Shown in pieces: positions 33,674 through 42,747 of a DNA stretch of 64,000 nucleotides (position 1 is its first letter; each line of letters opens with the position of its first letter). The position numbers and the translations under genes are program-made. The notes below the pieces were generated by a model, which saw nothing but the letters and a program-made list of their open reading frames with translations, had not been told where the DNA came from and searched no databases. The stretch is from Guptibacillus hwajinpoensis (lineage in GTDB: Bacteria > Bacillota > Bacilli > Bacillales > Guptibacillaceae): positions 221,466 to 285,465 of the forward strand of contig NZ_LELK01000001.1 of assembly GCF_001039475.1 (NCBI RefSeq), written 5' to 3'.

Positions 33674-33703
33674 TTGACTCATCAGAATAATGCGTGATAA
33701 AGT
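33674..33703 (+). promoter_or_regulatory. Promoter of the SAM-I leader
   Basis: TTGACT (33674-33679), 18-nt spacer, TAAAGT (33698-33703); the transcript would begin about 50 nt before the aptamer. Confidence 0.45.
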
Positions 33704-33763
33704 GAAGCTTCACTAAATAGCAGGTTTACTCCTTTAGAGAGTAAATCTGGTTAACTGCATATT

Positions 33764-33897
33764 TCTTATTAAGAGAAGTGGAGGGACCTGGCCCGACGAA
33801 ACTTCAGCAACCTCCATCCGAAAGGTGCTGCTTCCAGCAAGAGTAATCTTGAAAGATAAGAGCAAACGTCCTCTTCTCTTGAAGTGGGCTTTTTTAG
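33764..33897 (+). ncRNA. SAM-I (S-box) riboswitch
   Basis: Aptamer core at 33764-33861: P1 TCTTAT/ATAAGA (33764-33769/33856-33861), AGAGAAGTGGAGGGAC, GGCCCGA(C)GAAACTTCAGCAACC, GTGCTGC-TTCCAGCAAGAG, and CTTGAAAGATAAGAGC. These are the conserved S-box elements, including the kink-turn and pseudoknot segments. Downstream, CTTCTCTT (33873-33880) can pair with AAGAGAAG (33771-33778), and a GGGCTTTTTT tail ends the expression platform. S-adenosylmethionine excess should terminate transcription before the MetT-type gene. Confidence 0.93.
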
Positions 33898-33929
33898 TTT
33901 GATCAGAATAGAAGAAGGAGATTACAACA

Positions 33930-35234
33930 ATGGAGAATCAAATAAAAGGAAATGGGATGGCGCTGCTTCCTCTCGCCGTATTTATTCTACTTTTTATTGG
34001 AACAGCAATCGTCACAAATGATTTCTACAGTATGCCAGTCATTCTCGCCTCATTAATTGCGGCCGGAGTAGCCCTTTCAATGAATAGGAAAGAAAGCTTT
34101 ATGAAGAAGGTTGAGATTTTCTGTAAAGGAGCAGGGAATTCTAATATTATCTTAATGATTCTCGTCTTTTTGTTAGCTGGAGCCTTTGCTGCTACAGCTG
34201 AGAAAATTGGTGCGGTGGACTCAATTGTTAATCTAGGAATTTCAATACTCCCACCCAACCTCTTAATTGTAGGGTTATTCCTTATTGGTTGTTTCATTTC
34301 CATCTCGATGGGTACATCGATGGGAACAATCGTCGCACTTGCACCGATTGGGATCGGGATTGCAGAACAAACCGGTGTCGCACCTGCTCTGGCGTTATCA
34401 GCGGTAATTGGAGGTGCAATGTTTGGTGATAATCTTTCAATGATTTCAGATACAACGATTGCAGCAGTAAGAACACAAAACACCCAAATGAAAGATAAGT
34501 TTAAAGTGAACTTCTTTATCGTGTTACCCGCAGCCATTGTGACAGCCGTTATTTATGGAGTATGGACAATGGGAGAGCAAGCTGTGGTTAGTGGAGAACA
34601 TGCTTTTGAATTCATTACAATTCTTCCTTATCTAGGCGTTTTAGTAGCTGCAATTGCTGGTGTTAACGTACTCGTTGTTCTCGTCAGTGGTGTCTTTTTT
34701 GCAGGTATAGTAGGACTTTACAATGGTTCATTTGGAATGAGTGGACTTGTTTCCACCGTAACAGAAGGCATTAGAGGCATGGAGGACCTTGCTATGATTG
34801 CGCTTGTTATCGGTGGCCTGATTGAAGTAATCAAGCATAATGGTGGTATTCAATTTGTACTCGATCGAATTCTAAGTCGAGTGAAATCTCGTAGGGGTGC
34901 CGAGTTTGGAATTGCAGGACTAGCAAGTGTTCTCGATTTATCAACAGCAAATAACACAATTTCTATTATCATGGGTGGCCCTCTAGCAAAAAACATCTCT
35001 GAAGAATACGGCGTTGATCCTCGGAAATCAGCTAGTATTCTTGATATCTTTGCAGGCAGTGTACAGGGAATGCTACCATACGGTGCACAAGTGCTTGCCG
35101 CCGCAGGTTTAGCATCGATCTCACCGCTTGCGCTTCTTCCATATTCAATCTATCCTATCTTAATTGCTGTTGCTGGAATTGTAGCCATTATGATTAATTA
35201 TCCATCATTTGAAAGAAAAGAAGCCAAGAACTAG
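33930..35234 (+). CDS. metT: MetT-type Na+/H+ antiporter-family transporter (predicted methionine uptake)
   Basis: A 434-residue polytopic membrane protein (about 11-12 helices) of the NhaC-like antiporter superfamily. GTSMGTIVALAPIGIGIAEQ and GGAMFGDNLSMISDTTIAA are the conserved motifs of the two inverted halves. S-box-controlled members are predicted methionine transporters (MetT) from comparative genomics, and the SAM-I leader directly upstream supports that role here. Actual substrate untested. AAGGAG precedes ATG 33930. Confidence 0.85.
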   Translation: MENQIKGNGMALLPLAVFILLFIGTAIVTNDFYSMPVILASLIAAGVALSMNRKESFMKKVEIFCKGAGNSNIILMILVFLLAGAFAATAEKIGAVDSIVNLGISILPPNLLIVGLFLIGCFISISMGTSMGTIVALAPIGIGIAEQTGVAPALALSAVIGGAMFGDNLSMISDTTIAAVRTQNTQMKDKFKVNFFIVLPAAIVTAVIYGVWTMGEQAVVSGEHAFEFITILPYLGVLVAAIAGVNVLVVLVSGVFFAGIVGLYNGSFGMSGLVSTVTEGIRGMEDLAMIALVIGGLIEVIKHNGGIQFVLDRILSRVKSRRGAEFGIAGLASVLDLSTANNTISIIMGGPLAKNISEEYGVDPRKSASILDIFAGSVQGMLPYGAQVLAAAGLASISPLALLPYSIYPILIAVAGIVAIMINYPSFERKEAKN

Positions 35235-35245
35235 ATTCAGATAGA

Positions 35246-35284
35246 AAAGACAGGCAGCTGAAGTTAAGCTGCCTGTCTTTTTAT
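35246..35284 (+). terminator. Terminator after metT
   Basis: AAAAGACAGGCAGC...GCTGCCTGTCTTTTT hairpin. Confidence 0.85.
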
Positions 35285-35285
35285 T

Positions 35286-35410
35286 AGGCTCTTTTCTAAA
35301 AGATTGTTGCTTTTGAAATAAATATTGAAAATACTACACTTAGTGATTGGAGCGAGCATCCTGGAGCGGAAATTAACCAGCTATAGCAACAATGTCTGCG
35401 AAAAGAGCCT
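35286..35410. repeat. MITE-like repeat family 1, copy B (125 bp)
   Basis: The ends are inverted: AGGCTCTTTTC-N6-ATTGTTGCT (35286-35311) and its complement (35385-35410). TTTATT lies on both flanks and could be a target-site duplication. The core carries AGCGAGCATCCTGGAGCGGAAATTAACC, the inverse of copy A. Confidence 0.75.
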
Positions 35411-35414
35411 TTTA

Positions 35415-36092
35415 TTATCCCTCAATTTGTTTTTGTAGATGTACGATACGTTGAGGAAGAATGTACAAGTATTCGATTAATGAATCTAGTAAATCAATAA
35501 TAAGATTAGCTGTTTCTTCACTAGTAGCTTTCTCGAGGCAAAGCAAATTATTCAAGTTGCTTCCTTTTCCAAGAAGCTGTCCTAACTTCACAATAGGTTC
35601 TTCTAAATCAATTTGCTTTGCTAGCGTCTCGAGTTGTTTAGAGAGAGGTTGTCCTAGTTCATTATCTGATAGAAAGCTTCCGGTGATGCTTTCAAGAACT
35701 CGGTTTGCCATGACAGCTGTAGCGGTCCAATCTTTCATATTATGTACATTTACAGCGGAACGGTAAACCCGTTCAAGATCATCGGGAAGTCGTGCAGAGC
35801 TAGCAAGTCTCTCTAGTGGTTCACGAGTGAATGATGTTTGGTGAACGAATAGCTCTACTTCCTCGCCTCGGTCGTTATGTGTTGTTTTAATTAAGATGAA
35901 AAGAACTGCTTCTTTACAAACGGAGCAGCGGGATAGAGTTGAGAACACTGCCTGATTAATTTGGTAATCAAATTTCAATTGAAAAGAGGCGTCGTTCCCA
36001 CATTCAGGACATTCTGTGTTAGCGGATTTTGGAAGCTTTGTTTGCCCGTATTTTACAACTGAATTGATTGTTGTCTGTTGTATCTTTCTCAT
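35415..36092 (-). CDS. DUF4145-domain protein
   Basis: A 225-residue protein. The N-terminal zinc-ribbon-like part has ECPECG and CSVCK motifs (CxxC pairs about 35 residues apart), and the C-terminal helical part (VYRSAVNVHNMKDWTATAVMANRVLESI) matches the DUF4145 domain found alone or beside restriction and defence proteins. No such partner is adjacent. ATG 36092 is 7 nt after GGGGG on the minus strand. Function unknown. Confidence 0.75.
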   Translation of the reverse strand: MRKIQQTTINSVVKYGQTKLPKSANTECPECGNDASFQLKFDYQINQAVFSTLSRCSVCKEAVLFILIKTTHNDRGEEVELFVHQTSFTREPLERLASSARLPDDLERVYRSAVNVHNMKDWTATAVMANRVLESITGSFLSDNELGQPLSKQLETLAKQIDLEEPIVKLGQLLGKGSNLNNLLCLEKATSEETANLIIDLLDSLIEYLYILPQRIVHLQKQIEG

Positions 36093-36386
36093 CAAATACC
36101 CCCTGGAATGATTTTGAGCTGCCTGGTGTGAAACATGTTGTAATCATCGAAGTTCATAGATGGATTTATTAGTTGGAATTATTGAAAAATTACGTTATCA
36201 ACTTATAATATTCGTCCCCTCTGGAAAAATAAGGGGGTTTAATAGTGTCTTCAAATCACTCCTTCTATGAAATAAAACAAAAGTCCTAACACCCGTCAAG
36301 AAAATAGTACCAAAATTGTGAATAAATTGACAGGAGATGGGTGCAAATTCTAAACTATAGATTAATGAACTAAAGGAGGTAAAGTT

Positions 36387-38009
36387 ATGCGAGTACTTTG
36401 GAATCAGCTATGGAATGAACACCATCGAGCAAAAGAGCTATTAACATTCGCTTCTTCAAACACGAGTGGAATCCCTTCTCAAACGTCACAAAAAAATACT
36501 AGAATAAAGCAATCGGGACCAGATCCGGTTTATAATAGGCGGAAATTGACAGGTCTTCTCCTTGGTCCTGCACTCTTTCTGTGTATAATGATCTTCTTCG
36601 ACCCGTCCGGACTCTCTGATGCTGGATTAGCTATTCTAGCAAGTACGGTATGGATAGCAACGTGGTGGATCACAGAAGCTATTCCGATTCCTGCCACCTC
36701 GCTACTACCACTGATTTTATTTCCATTAACGGGTGGACTGGAGGGTGATTTAACCGCTTCTGCTTATGGAGATAATACGATTTTCCTGTTTATGGGCGGT
36801 TTTTTGATTGCGCTTTCAATGCAGAAGTGGAATCTACATAAACGTATTGCACTTGTTATTATATCAGCTATCGGAACGAGTACAGAGAGAATTGTACTTG
36901 GATTTATGGTCGCCACAGGATTTCTTTCCATGTGGATATCAAACACGGCCACGTCAATGATGATGGTACCGATTGGACTTGCTGTGATTTATCAGGTTTC
37001 TGAACAGCTTGATCTGGATACGGAGGAGGGCGTCCCTCGCTTTAATTTCGGCAAAGCGATTATGCTTGGGATTGCCTATAGTGCTTCAATTGGAGGGCTT
37101 GCAACACTCATTGGTACACCTCCAAACACAATCTTTGCAGCTGTTGTAAACGAGCTATATGGAATTGAAATATCGTTCGCTCGTTGGATGATGTTTGGCG
37201 TTCCGTTAATGTTGCTCCTTCTGTTCGGATGCTGGTATTATCTTGTGAAAATGGCTTTTCCTATGCAAATAAAAGAGCTCCCTGGAGGCAAAGAAGTAAT
37301 TAATAAGGAAAGAAGAGATCTAGGGTCCATGTCAGCTGAAGAAAAAGTGATTCTTGCAGTTTTCTCGCTTACAGCACTTGCGTGGATTAGCCGTTCGTTC
37401 GTACTAAGTGAACTTAATCCAAGCATTAATGATACCGTAATTGCGATGACGGCAGCGCTTATTCTCTTTCTAGTACCAGCACCCTCGAAGAAGGGCGATT
37501 TTCTACTAGATTGGCAGACTGCCAAGGGGCTTCCGTGGGGGATTCTTCTTCTTTTTGGAGCGGGTCTTGCAATTGCGTCGGGATTTCAGGAATCAGGACT
37601 TGCTCAATGGATTGGAGATCAGTTAACGATTCTAGCAGGGATTCACCTTTTCGTTATCTTACTCCTTGTCACAGCGCTCGTCATTTTCTTAACAGAAATC
37701 ACTTCAAATACAGCAACAGCAACGATGATGTTTCCGATTATGGCATCTCTTTCATCAGCGATCTCGGTTCATCCTTATGCATTAATGATTGGAGCTGGAA
37801 TAGCGGCAAGCTGTGCCTTTATGCTTCCTGTTGCAACACCTCCGAACGCCGTCGTCTTTGGATCAGGTTATTTAAAAATTCCTGATATGGCGAAAGCAGG
37901 TTTTTGGCTAAATCTAACGTCAATCGTTATTATTACACTTGCAATCTATTTCTATATGCCAATTGTGTGGGGGATTGACCTAACTCAATTTCCTGATGCT
38001 TTAAAATAA
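36387..38009 (+). CDS. SLC13/DASS-family sodium:dicarboxylate/sulfate transporter
   Basis: A 540-residue membrane protein with about 12 helices. Family features are GLATLIGTPPNTIFA (Na-binding SNT-like motif with GTPPN), a second SNT-like repeat EITSNTATATMMFPI in the C-half, and CAFMLPVATPPNAVVFGSG, marking the two inverted repeats of DASS transporters. A soluble N-terminal extension of about 50 residues before the first helix is longer than typical. AAAGGAGG upstream. Substrate could be C4-dicarboxylates, citrate or sulfate. Confidence 0.88.
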   Translation: MRVLWNQLWNEHHRAKELLTFASSNTSGIPSQTSQKNTRIKQSGPDPVYNRRKLTGLLLGPALFLCIMIFFDPSGLSDAGLAILASTVWIATWWITEAIPIPATSLLPLILFPLTGGLEGDLTASAYGDNTIFLFMGGFLIALSMQKWNLHKRIALVIISAIGTSTERIVLGFMVATGFLSMWISNTATSMMMVPIGLAVIYQVSEQLDLDTEEGVPRFNFGKAIMLGIAYSASIGGLATLIGTPPNTIFAAVVNELYGIEISFARWMMFGVPLMLLLLFGCWYYLVKMAFPMQIKELPGGKEVINKERRDLGSMSAEEKVILAVFSLTALAWISRSFVLSELNPSINDTVIAMTAALILFLVPAPSKKGDFLLDWQTAKGLPWGILLLFGAGLAIASGFQESGLAQWIGDQLTILAGIHLFVILLLVTALVIFLTEITSNTATATMMFPIMASLSSAISVHPYALMIGAGIAASCAFMLPVATPPNAVVFGSGYLKIPDMAKAGFWLNLTSIVIITLAIYFYMPIVWGIDLTQFPDALK

Positions 38010-38040
38010 GCAGTAAGTAGACAAAAAGGTGCTGATACGT

Positions 38041-39273
38041 ATGACAAATCAACCGGTTAACAATAAAGCATACACGTCGAAAGACTCCGGTTTTTGGCGA
38101 GCAGCAGGTAGTCTTGGCTGTGGCGCCTTATTAATTTTCTCAGCACTATATGCTTTCCAACCATTGCTTCCTGTTTTTGCGACTGAATTCAACCTCACTG
38201 CGACGACGTCTAGTTTACTTATGTCAACACCGGTGATGACGATGATTCCAGGGCTTCTCGTTCTTGGATTTATCTCAGATCGCTATGGAAGAACAGCAGT
38301 CATGAAGATTTCACTACTATTCGTACTTGCCAGCTTATTCGCGATGCCTTTTGCAGAATCTTTTGTATTGTTAGTTGTGATTCGATGTATCGAAGGGTTT
38401 TTCCTTGCTGGTATTCCAGCTGCAGCAATGGGGTATCTTGCTGACGAGGTCGATCCCTCAAGTGTTGGGCTTGCAACAAGCATCTTTATTGGGAGTAACG
38501 CAATGGGAGGACTAAGTGGAAGAGTTGTAACGGGGTATTTGACGGATCTGTACAGTTGGGAGATTAGTTTCCTTGTGCTGGCGGCTTTTGCTTTGGTTGC
38601 AACACTTTTCTTTTTCTGGCTTCTTCCTGCTTCTCGCTTTTTCGAAGGAGGCAGTGGGGGGGTTATAAAAGATATTAAGGGAATGCTGATTCACTTAACC
38701 GACCGAAGACTGCTAGCGCTATTTACTGTCGGATTCCTCATTCAAGTAATCTTTACAGGTATATGGACATATCTCCCTTTTTACTTGGAACAGGATCCAT
38801 ATGCTCTTTCGTTGAAATGGATTTCACTCACTTATTTTGCATATATACTTGGTGTGATTTCTCCACCAGTAGCTGGAAGACTATCATCTGAAATTGGTCT
38901 TCGTCGAACGATGATGGCTGGTTTATTTATTCTTGCTGGAGGTGCTTTGTTAACACTCAACAATGGATATACACTCGTCATGATAGGTCTATGTGCGGTT
39001 TGCACAGGGTTCTTCATTTCGCACTCGATGGCGTCTGCATCTGTCGCAAGTACAGCAGAGCACCATAAGAGTGGTGCTTCAAGCTTCTATCTTATTAGTT
39101 ATTACGCTGGCGTAGCCGCTGGTAGTTCAGGTGTAGGTGTTCTGTGGGATCATTTAGGCTGGGTTGGCGTTATGAGCTTACTTATTCTCATAGTGCCGTT
39201 GCTTATCCTATTTACAAACAAACGCGTTTCGAAACGACACAATCGTTATGCAATAGAGGAGGGTCTAAAGTGA
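38041..39273 (+). CDS. MFS transporter
   Basis: A 410-residue major facilitator with 12 predicted helices. GFISDRYGRTAVMKISLL after helix 2 is the motif A loop, and GYLADEVDPSSVG and RLSSEIGLRRTMM are loop 4 and loop 8 equivalents. The layout is like YnfM/AraJ-type exporters. ATG 38041 is better placed than 38029 relative to AAAAAGGTG. It overlaps the GNAT gene by 4 bp, so the two are co-translated. Confidence 0.85.
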   Translation: MTNQPVNNKAYTSKDSGFWRAAGSLGCGALLIFSALYAFQPLLPVFATEFNLTATTSSLLMSTPVMTMIPGLLVLGFISDRYGRTAVMKISLLFVLASLFAMPFAESFVLLVVIRCIEGFFLAGIPAAAMGYLADEVDPSSVGLATSIFIGSNAMGGLSGRVVTGYLTDLYSWEISFLVLAAFALVATLFFFWLLPASRFFEGGSGGVIKDIKGMLIHLTDRRLLALFTVGFLIQVIFTGIWTYLPFYLEQDPYALSLKWISLTYFAYILGVISPPVAGRLSSEIGLRRTMMAGLFILAGGALLTLNNGYTLVMIGLCAVCTGFFISHSMASASVASTAEHHKSGASSFYLISYYAGVAAGSSGVGVLWDHLGWVGVMSLLILIVPLLILFTNKRVSKRHNRYAIEEGLK

Positions 39274-39704
39274 AAATACGAGAAGCAGTAGCAGGTGATG
39301 AAGAAGAAATGGGTTTGCTTTTAGCTGATATGGGTTATCCTGCATCTGCTTTACAGCTTAAAGAAAGGTTAGAGCCCATAATGAATAACAGCTCTTATCT
39401 CACCCTTGTTACCGAAGAGAACGGATCGCTCGTTAGTATGCTTGGCATGCACTTTGAACGTTCTTATGTTTCGGACATAGTAGTTGCGAGAATCATTACT
39501 ATGGTAACAGCATCTGACTATAGACAAAGAGGCATTGGTAGAAACATGCTTAATGAAGCAGAAAAACGAGCAGTAAAAGAAGGCACAACACTTGTCGTTC
39601 TAAATAGTGGAAATCGGGATGAGCGCAAGGCTGCTCACAGGTTTTACGAGGGATGCGGTTTCGAAGCGAAGTCAACAGGCTTTTATAAGGCAATTGGAGA
39701 ATAG
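39270..39704 (+). CDS. GNAT N-acetyltransferase
   Basis: A 144-residue GNAT enzyme starting at GTG 39270, which overlaps the MFS stop (GTGA) and follows GGAGGG. VARIITMVTASDYRQRGIGRNMLNEAEKRA contains the acetyl-CoA loop QRGIGR; DERKAAHRFYEGCGFEAKSTGF is the C-terminal signature. Coupling to an MFS exporter suggests that both act on the same compound (acetylate and export), a recurring detoxification pairing. Substrate unknown. Confidence 0.85.
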   Translation: MKIREAVAGDEEEMGLLLADMGYPASALQLKERLEPIMNNSSYLTLVTEENGSLVSMLGMHFERSYVSDIVVARIITMVTASDYRQRGIGRNMLNEAEKRAVKEGTTLVVLNSGNRDERKAAHRFYEGCGFEAKSTGFYKAIGE

Positions 39705-39747
39705 AAAAAGCCTCACAATCCTAATTCGAGGATTGTGAGGCTCTTCT
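39704..39747 (+). terminator. Convergent terminator between the GNAT gene and the next minus-strand gene
   Basis: A perfect 14-bp AGCCTCACAATCCT/AGGATTGTGAGGCT stem; A and T runs flank it on both strands. Confidence 0.8.
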
Positions 39748-40208
39748 TATTGTCGTGTAAACCCTTCTTCATCAAGGTATTGAACAGCTTCATTTTTGGA
39801 TGGGAATGTGCCGTCAAGAATATCTCCAGCGTAAACATTCCATAACTCTAGCTCAGGCTCATACATCAGTTCAAGCGTTTGCTCTTCATCATTCATCCAG
39901 AATTCTGATTCAATATCTGATCCTGGAAGTACTGAAAGAGAGTGAATGGATTCACCAATGATTTTACGAAGCTCATTGCTTGAGAAATCGCGGATATTGA
40001 CCATGCCTCTCTCATCCAACGGATAGCCTTCAATCAAATCACCAAAAACATAGCCGTTGCCATTTGGGTGAAGATGATACACAACATTTTTCTTATCTAT
40101 AACTGCTTCTTCGTAATGAAAATTAACACGACCAAGCGAAACATCTTTTCGTGTAAGTTCCGGGAATGATGACTCAATAATTTCTAATTTCTCTTCAAAA
40201 GTTAGCAT
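39747..40208 (-). CDS. Uncharacterised acidic protein
   Basis: A 153-residue acidic cytosolic protein: VSLGRVNFHYEEAVIDKKNVVYHLHPNGNGYVFGD, then DIESEFWMNDEEQTLELMYEPELELWNVYAGD and a C-terminal EAVQYLDEEGFTRQ. No transmembrane segment or known catalytic motif. It has a good ribosome binding site (GGAGG). Looks like a lineage-specific bacilli protein; function unknown. Confidence 0.65.
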   Translation of the reverse strand: MLTFEEKLEIIESSFPELTRKDVSLGRVNFHYEEAVIDKKNVVYHLHPNGNGYVFGDLIEGYPLDERGMVNIRDFSSNELRKIIGESIHSLSVLPGSDIESEFWMNDEEQTLELMYEPELELWNVYAGDILDGTFPSKNEAVQYLDEEGFTRQ

Positions 40209-40299
40209 AATGCCTCCATGTGCTTAAATAGTCTTTCTGTACAGTTTAAACAGGAACACCCCTATTCAAACGTGCCGCACCTTATCTTATCACGGGTTC

Positions 40300-40836
40300 T
40301 TACAAAATTGTATGCTTTCTCTCTAGTTCATGAAAAAAATCATGAATTTGCGCTTTGTTTTTTAATTTGATTACTGTTTTGTTTTGTCCCGTTTCTTGAA
40401 ATTGCTCGAATCTTTTATACATTTTTTCTTTTCGTGGATAGTAAGTTGTCCAGATGAATTTGAGAAAGGATAATTCCATCTTCTCTTTGCATCCTTCCGC
40501 CATGTCTGGCCTTGTTTGACCAAGGTGAGTTAACCAGCGTTTCAGAACCCGATAAAGACAAACGAGTCTTGGTACCTCCAGGTAAATAATCGTATCAGCA
40601 TGCGTAGCGCGTATGTCATATGTATTGCTATAATTCCCTTCAATAATCCATGTTGGAGTTGTGACGATCTCCTCCAGAGAAGAACGAAACTCCTCTATAG
40701 AAGACTCTTTCCAACCTGGTTTCCAAAACAGTGTATCTAGATGATGTACATTGATGTGAAGAAGATCTCCAAGTTTCCTTGCAAAAGTGGATTTGCCTGC
40801 ACCAGCTGAAATGCCCATTACCAAAATCCGTTTCAT
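40300..40836 (-). CDS. P-loop NTPase, adenylate-kinase/FlaR-like (topology modulation protein family)
   Basis: A 178-residue P-loop kinase-like protein. GISAGAGKST at about residues 8-17 is a Walker A, VHHLDTLFWKPGW and WIIEGNYSNTYDIRATHADTIIYLEVPR form the substrate-binding core of the FlaR/AAA-like shikimate-kinase group. Start ATG 40836 follows GAGGGGG; the frame extends upstream without a start of comparable quality. Exact substrate unknown. Confidence 0.8.
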   Translation of the reverse strand: MKRILVMGISAGAGKSTFARKLGDLLHINVHHLDTLFWKPGWKESSIEEFRSSLEEIVTTPTWIIEGNYSNTYDIRATHADTIIYLEVPRLVCLYRVLKRWLTHLGQTRPDMAEGCKEKMELSFLKFIWTTYYPRKEKMYKRFEQFQETGQNKTVIKLKNKAQIHDFFHELERKHTIL

Positions 40837-40978
40837 AGTAACCCCCTCGTAACTAGTATCCTTCAAAAGTTTACCAGAAAGAGTAGGAAGTGTGTTCAAT
40901 AAGAGTGAGGATAGATGAAATTTTGTGATTAAGGTAGAATAAAGAAAAGTTAATTTCTATAAAAGGTAGGTGATCTAG

Positions 40979-41689
40979 ATGGATTTACAAGAAGTTGTTC
41001 AAACAGCTAAAGAGCTTGTATTGTCCACATTTTCTAGTTGTGAAGCAGCATTTCTTGGAGGAAGTATTGTAAGGAATGAGACAACCAAAACGTCAGATCT
41101 TGATATTGTTGTGTTTGATTTATCTGTCTCCGCTTCGTACCGTGAGAGTTTCTTCTATAAAAGCTGGCCGGTTGAATGGTATGTACATAATCTACAAAGC
41201 TACCAATTTTTTTACGAGGAGGACTGCAAACGAGCAAGGCCATCATTGCCGAAAATGGTTTCAGAAGGTGTTATTCTTCAGGACAAGGGAAACGCCGTTC
41301 AGTTACAAGAAGAAGCAAAATCGCTTCTTTTCAAAGGCCCAGAGAAGTGGACAGAAGAGACAATCATAATGAAGCGATATTTTCTTACGGACGTACTGGA
41401 TGACTTCATTGGAGCTACAAATCGAGGAGAAGAACTATTCTCTGCTGCAACACTTGCAGAGCTCCTTCATGAATTCGTTCTTAGAACAAACACTCAGTGG
41501 ATCGGATCATCTAAATGGATTGTACGTGCACTCAAGCACTATGATCCCGAATTTGCAGAAGAATTCGTTCAAGTCTTCGATCACTATTATGTTACGAGGG
41601 AAAAGGAAGCAGTGATCTCACTTGTTGATCGCGTGCTTGCTCCTTTCGGTGGCCGATTATTCGATGGTTTTTCGCTTGGGAAGAAGTAG
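40979..41689 (+). CDS. Nucleotidyltransferase-domain protein
   Basis: A 236-residue protein with a polymerase-beta-like nucleotidyltransferase fold. AAFLGGSIVRNETTKTSDLDIVVFDL carries the GS...DxD motif (metal-binding Asp pair) at about residues 22-44. The rest is alpha-helical (KNTQWIGSSKWIVRALKHYDPEF), like the C-terminal bundles of MNT/HEPN-type or aminoglycoside nucleotidyltransferase proteins. It stands alone, so a toxin-antitoxin pairing is not supported. AGGTAGGTG upstream. Confidence 0.75.
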   Translation: MDLQEVVQTAKELVLSTFSSCEAAFLGGSIVRNETTKTSDLDIVVFDLSVSASYRESFFYKSWPVEWYVHNLQSYQFFYEEDCKRARPSLPKMVSEGVILQDKGNAVQLQEEAKSLLFKGPEKWTEETIIMKRYFLTDVLDDFIGATNRGEELFSAATLAELLHEFVLRTNTQWIGSSKWIVRALKHYDPEFAEEFVQVFDHYYVTREKEAVISLVDRVLAPFGGRLFDGFSLGKK

Positions 41690-41838
41690 AAGGACTAGAT
41701 CCCACATGACCAATAACGTAGACTAACACTATGAGATGAATGGCTCGATAGATTCATATACAAGCTATTATGCTATTGGATTACTTATTCATATGTTATT
41801 CTCAGTTTATTAGAATTAGTGGCGAGGGAGGGATTGTG

Positions 41839-42408
41839 TTGAAAATCATAAAGAGTTTGCTCACTATCCTTCTACTCATAGGAAGTGGTGTTATTATACT
41901 AACGATAGCAAACCACTACATGCCATCTTCAAGCTTTTTCGAGAGAGAAGAGGTTCCGCCGCCAAACAGTCTCCATTCTACCGTCAGGGAAGCAAAAGAT
42001 ACGCTAATTGCTAGATCTGCCCAAAAAGGAATTGAAGTCGTTATAACGGATGGTCACCGGACCGATCAGGAGCAAAATGAACTCTATGAACGTGGACGCT
42101 CAAAAGAAGGTCAGGTCGTGACAAACGTAGCCGGTGGCGAATCTTATCATAACTATGGATTAGCCATTGATTTTGCGCTGAAATTAGATAATGGCGATAT
42201 CGTCTGGGACATGGAACGAGATGATAATGCTAACGGTAAAGCAGATTGGATGGAAGTCGTATCAATTGCGAAGGATTTGGGATTCCAATGGGGTGGAGAT
42301 TGGACAAGCTTTAAGGATTATCCTCATCTTCAAATGAATTTTGGTTTATCAATTCGAGAGTTAAAGTACGGAGAAAGACCGGATACGGGCGAATATGCTG
42401 CTGAATAA
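41839..42408 (+). CDS. Peptidoglycan L,D- or D,D-peptidase of the M15 family (CwlK/VanY-like)
   Basis: A 189-residue membrane-anchored peptidase. One N-terminal helix (KSLLTILLLIGSGVIILTIA) anchors it outside the membrane. The M15 zinc motif is clear: ESYHNYGLAIDFAL (HxxxxxxD) and PHLQMNF (HxH-like), with TDGHRTDQEQNELYERGRSKEG upstream as in CwlK (L-alanyl-D-glutamate peptidase). Start TTG 41839 follows GAGGGAGGG; GTG 41836 is alternative. Cell-wall turnover is likely. Confidence 0.85.
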   Translation: MKIIKSLLTILLLIGSGVIILTIANHYMPSSSFFEREEVPPPNSLHSTVREAKDTLIARSAQKGIEVVITDGHRTDQEQNELYERGRSKEGQVVTNVAGGESYHNYGLAIDFALKLDNGDIVWDMERDDNANGKADWMEVVSIAKDLGFQWGGDWTSFKDYPHLQMNFGLSIRELKYGERPDTGEYAAE

Positions 42409-42490
42409 AAAAATAATAAAAATAATAGAAAAAGAGGTTTATCAATTTAAATACGGGGTAAATTTAAACTAACATAATTTTCCCCCTTTT

Positions 42491-42520
42491 AACCGTCCGA
42501 TTAATCGGGCGGTTCTTTTT
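42491..42520 (+). terminator. Terminator after the M15 peptidase
   Basis: AACCGTCCGATT/AATCGGGCGGTT hairpin followed by CTTTTTT. Confidence 0.8.
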
Positions 42521-42524
42521 TATC

Positions 42525-42646
42525 CTTAAGACTATGTTAATGAACAGTGTTGATTTTTGGCTCATTTACGCCCAGGGGTGACCTTTCACTCGAATGAGCC
42601 AAAAGTCGAGAAATTAACAATATGAGCTAACATAGCCATCTTTAAG
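42525..42646. repeat. MITE-like repeat family 2, copy 1
   Basis: The ends are CCTTAAGACTATGTTA and its imperfect complement (TAACATAGCCATCTTTAAGG). Inside, TTTTTGGCTCATT and AATGAGCCAAAA form an inverted repeat around a GACCTTTCA(C)TCG core. A second copy lies at 56424-56575. No gene in 42409-42747 otherwise. Confidence 0.65.
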
Positions 42647-42747
42647 GAATCGAAAGTTCTGGTATAACTGGAAAGAATTAATAGTGAAACCTATTAACCT
42701 CCTATGTTACGTTGAATAAGGACAAATTCTTAGGAGGTAGATGATAA

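Noticed and set aside
33420-33713. 97-codon minus-strand frame opposite the small protein at 33475
   Set aside because: No ribosome binding site and antisense to a better supported small gene and to a terminator; hydrophobic composition reflects the complement of a Lys/Arg-rich frame.
35415-36092. Defence-system component (DUF4145 beside restriction genes)
   Set aside because: Neighbours are a methionine transporter and a dicarboxylate transporter; no restriction or other defence gene is present.
40979-41689. Toxin-antitoxin (MNT/HEPN-like) pair around the nucleotidyltransferase
   Set aside because: No partner gene lies next to it; neighbours are a kinase-like gene on the other strand and a wall peptidase.
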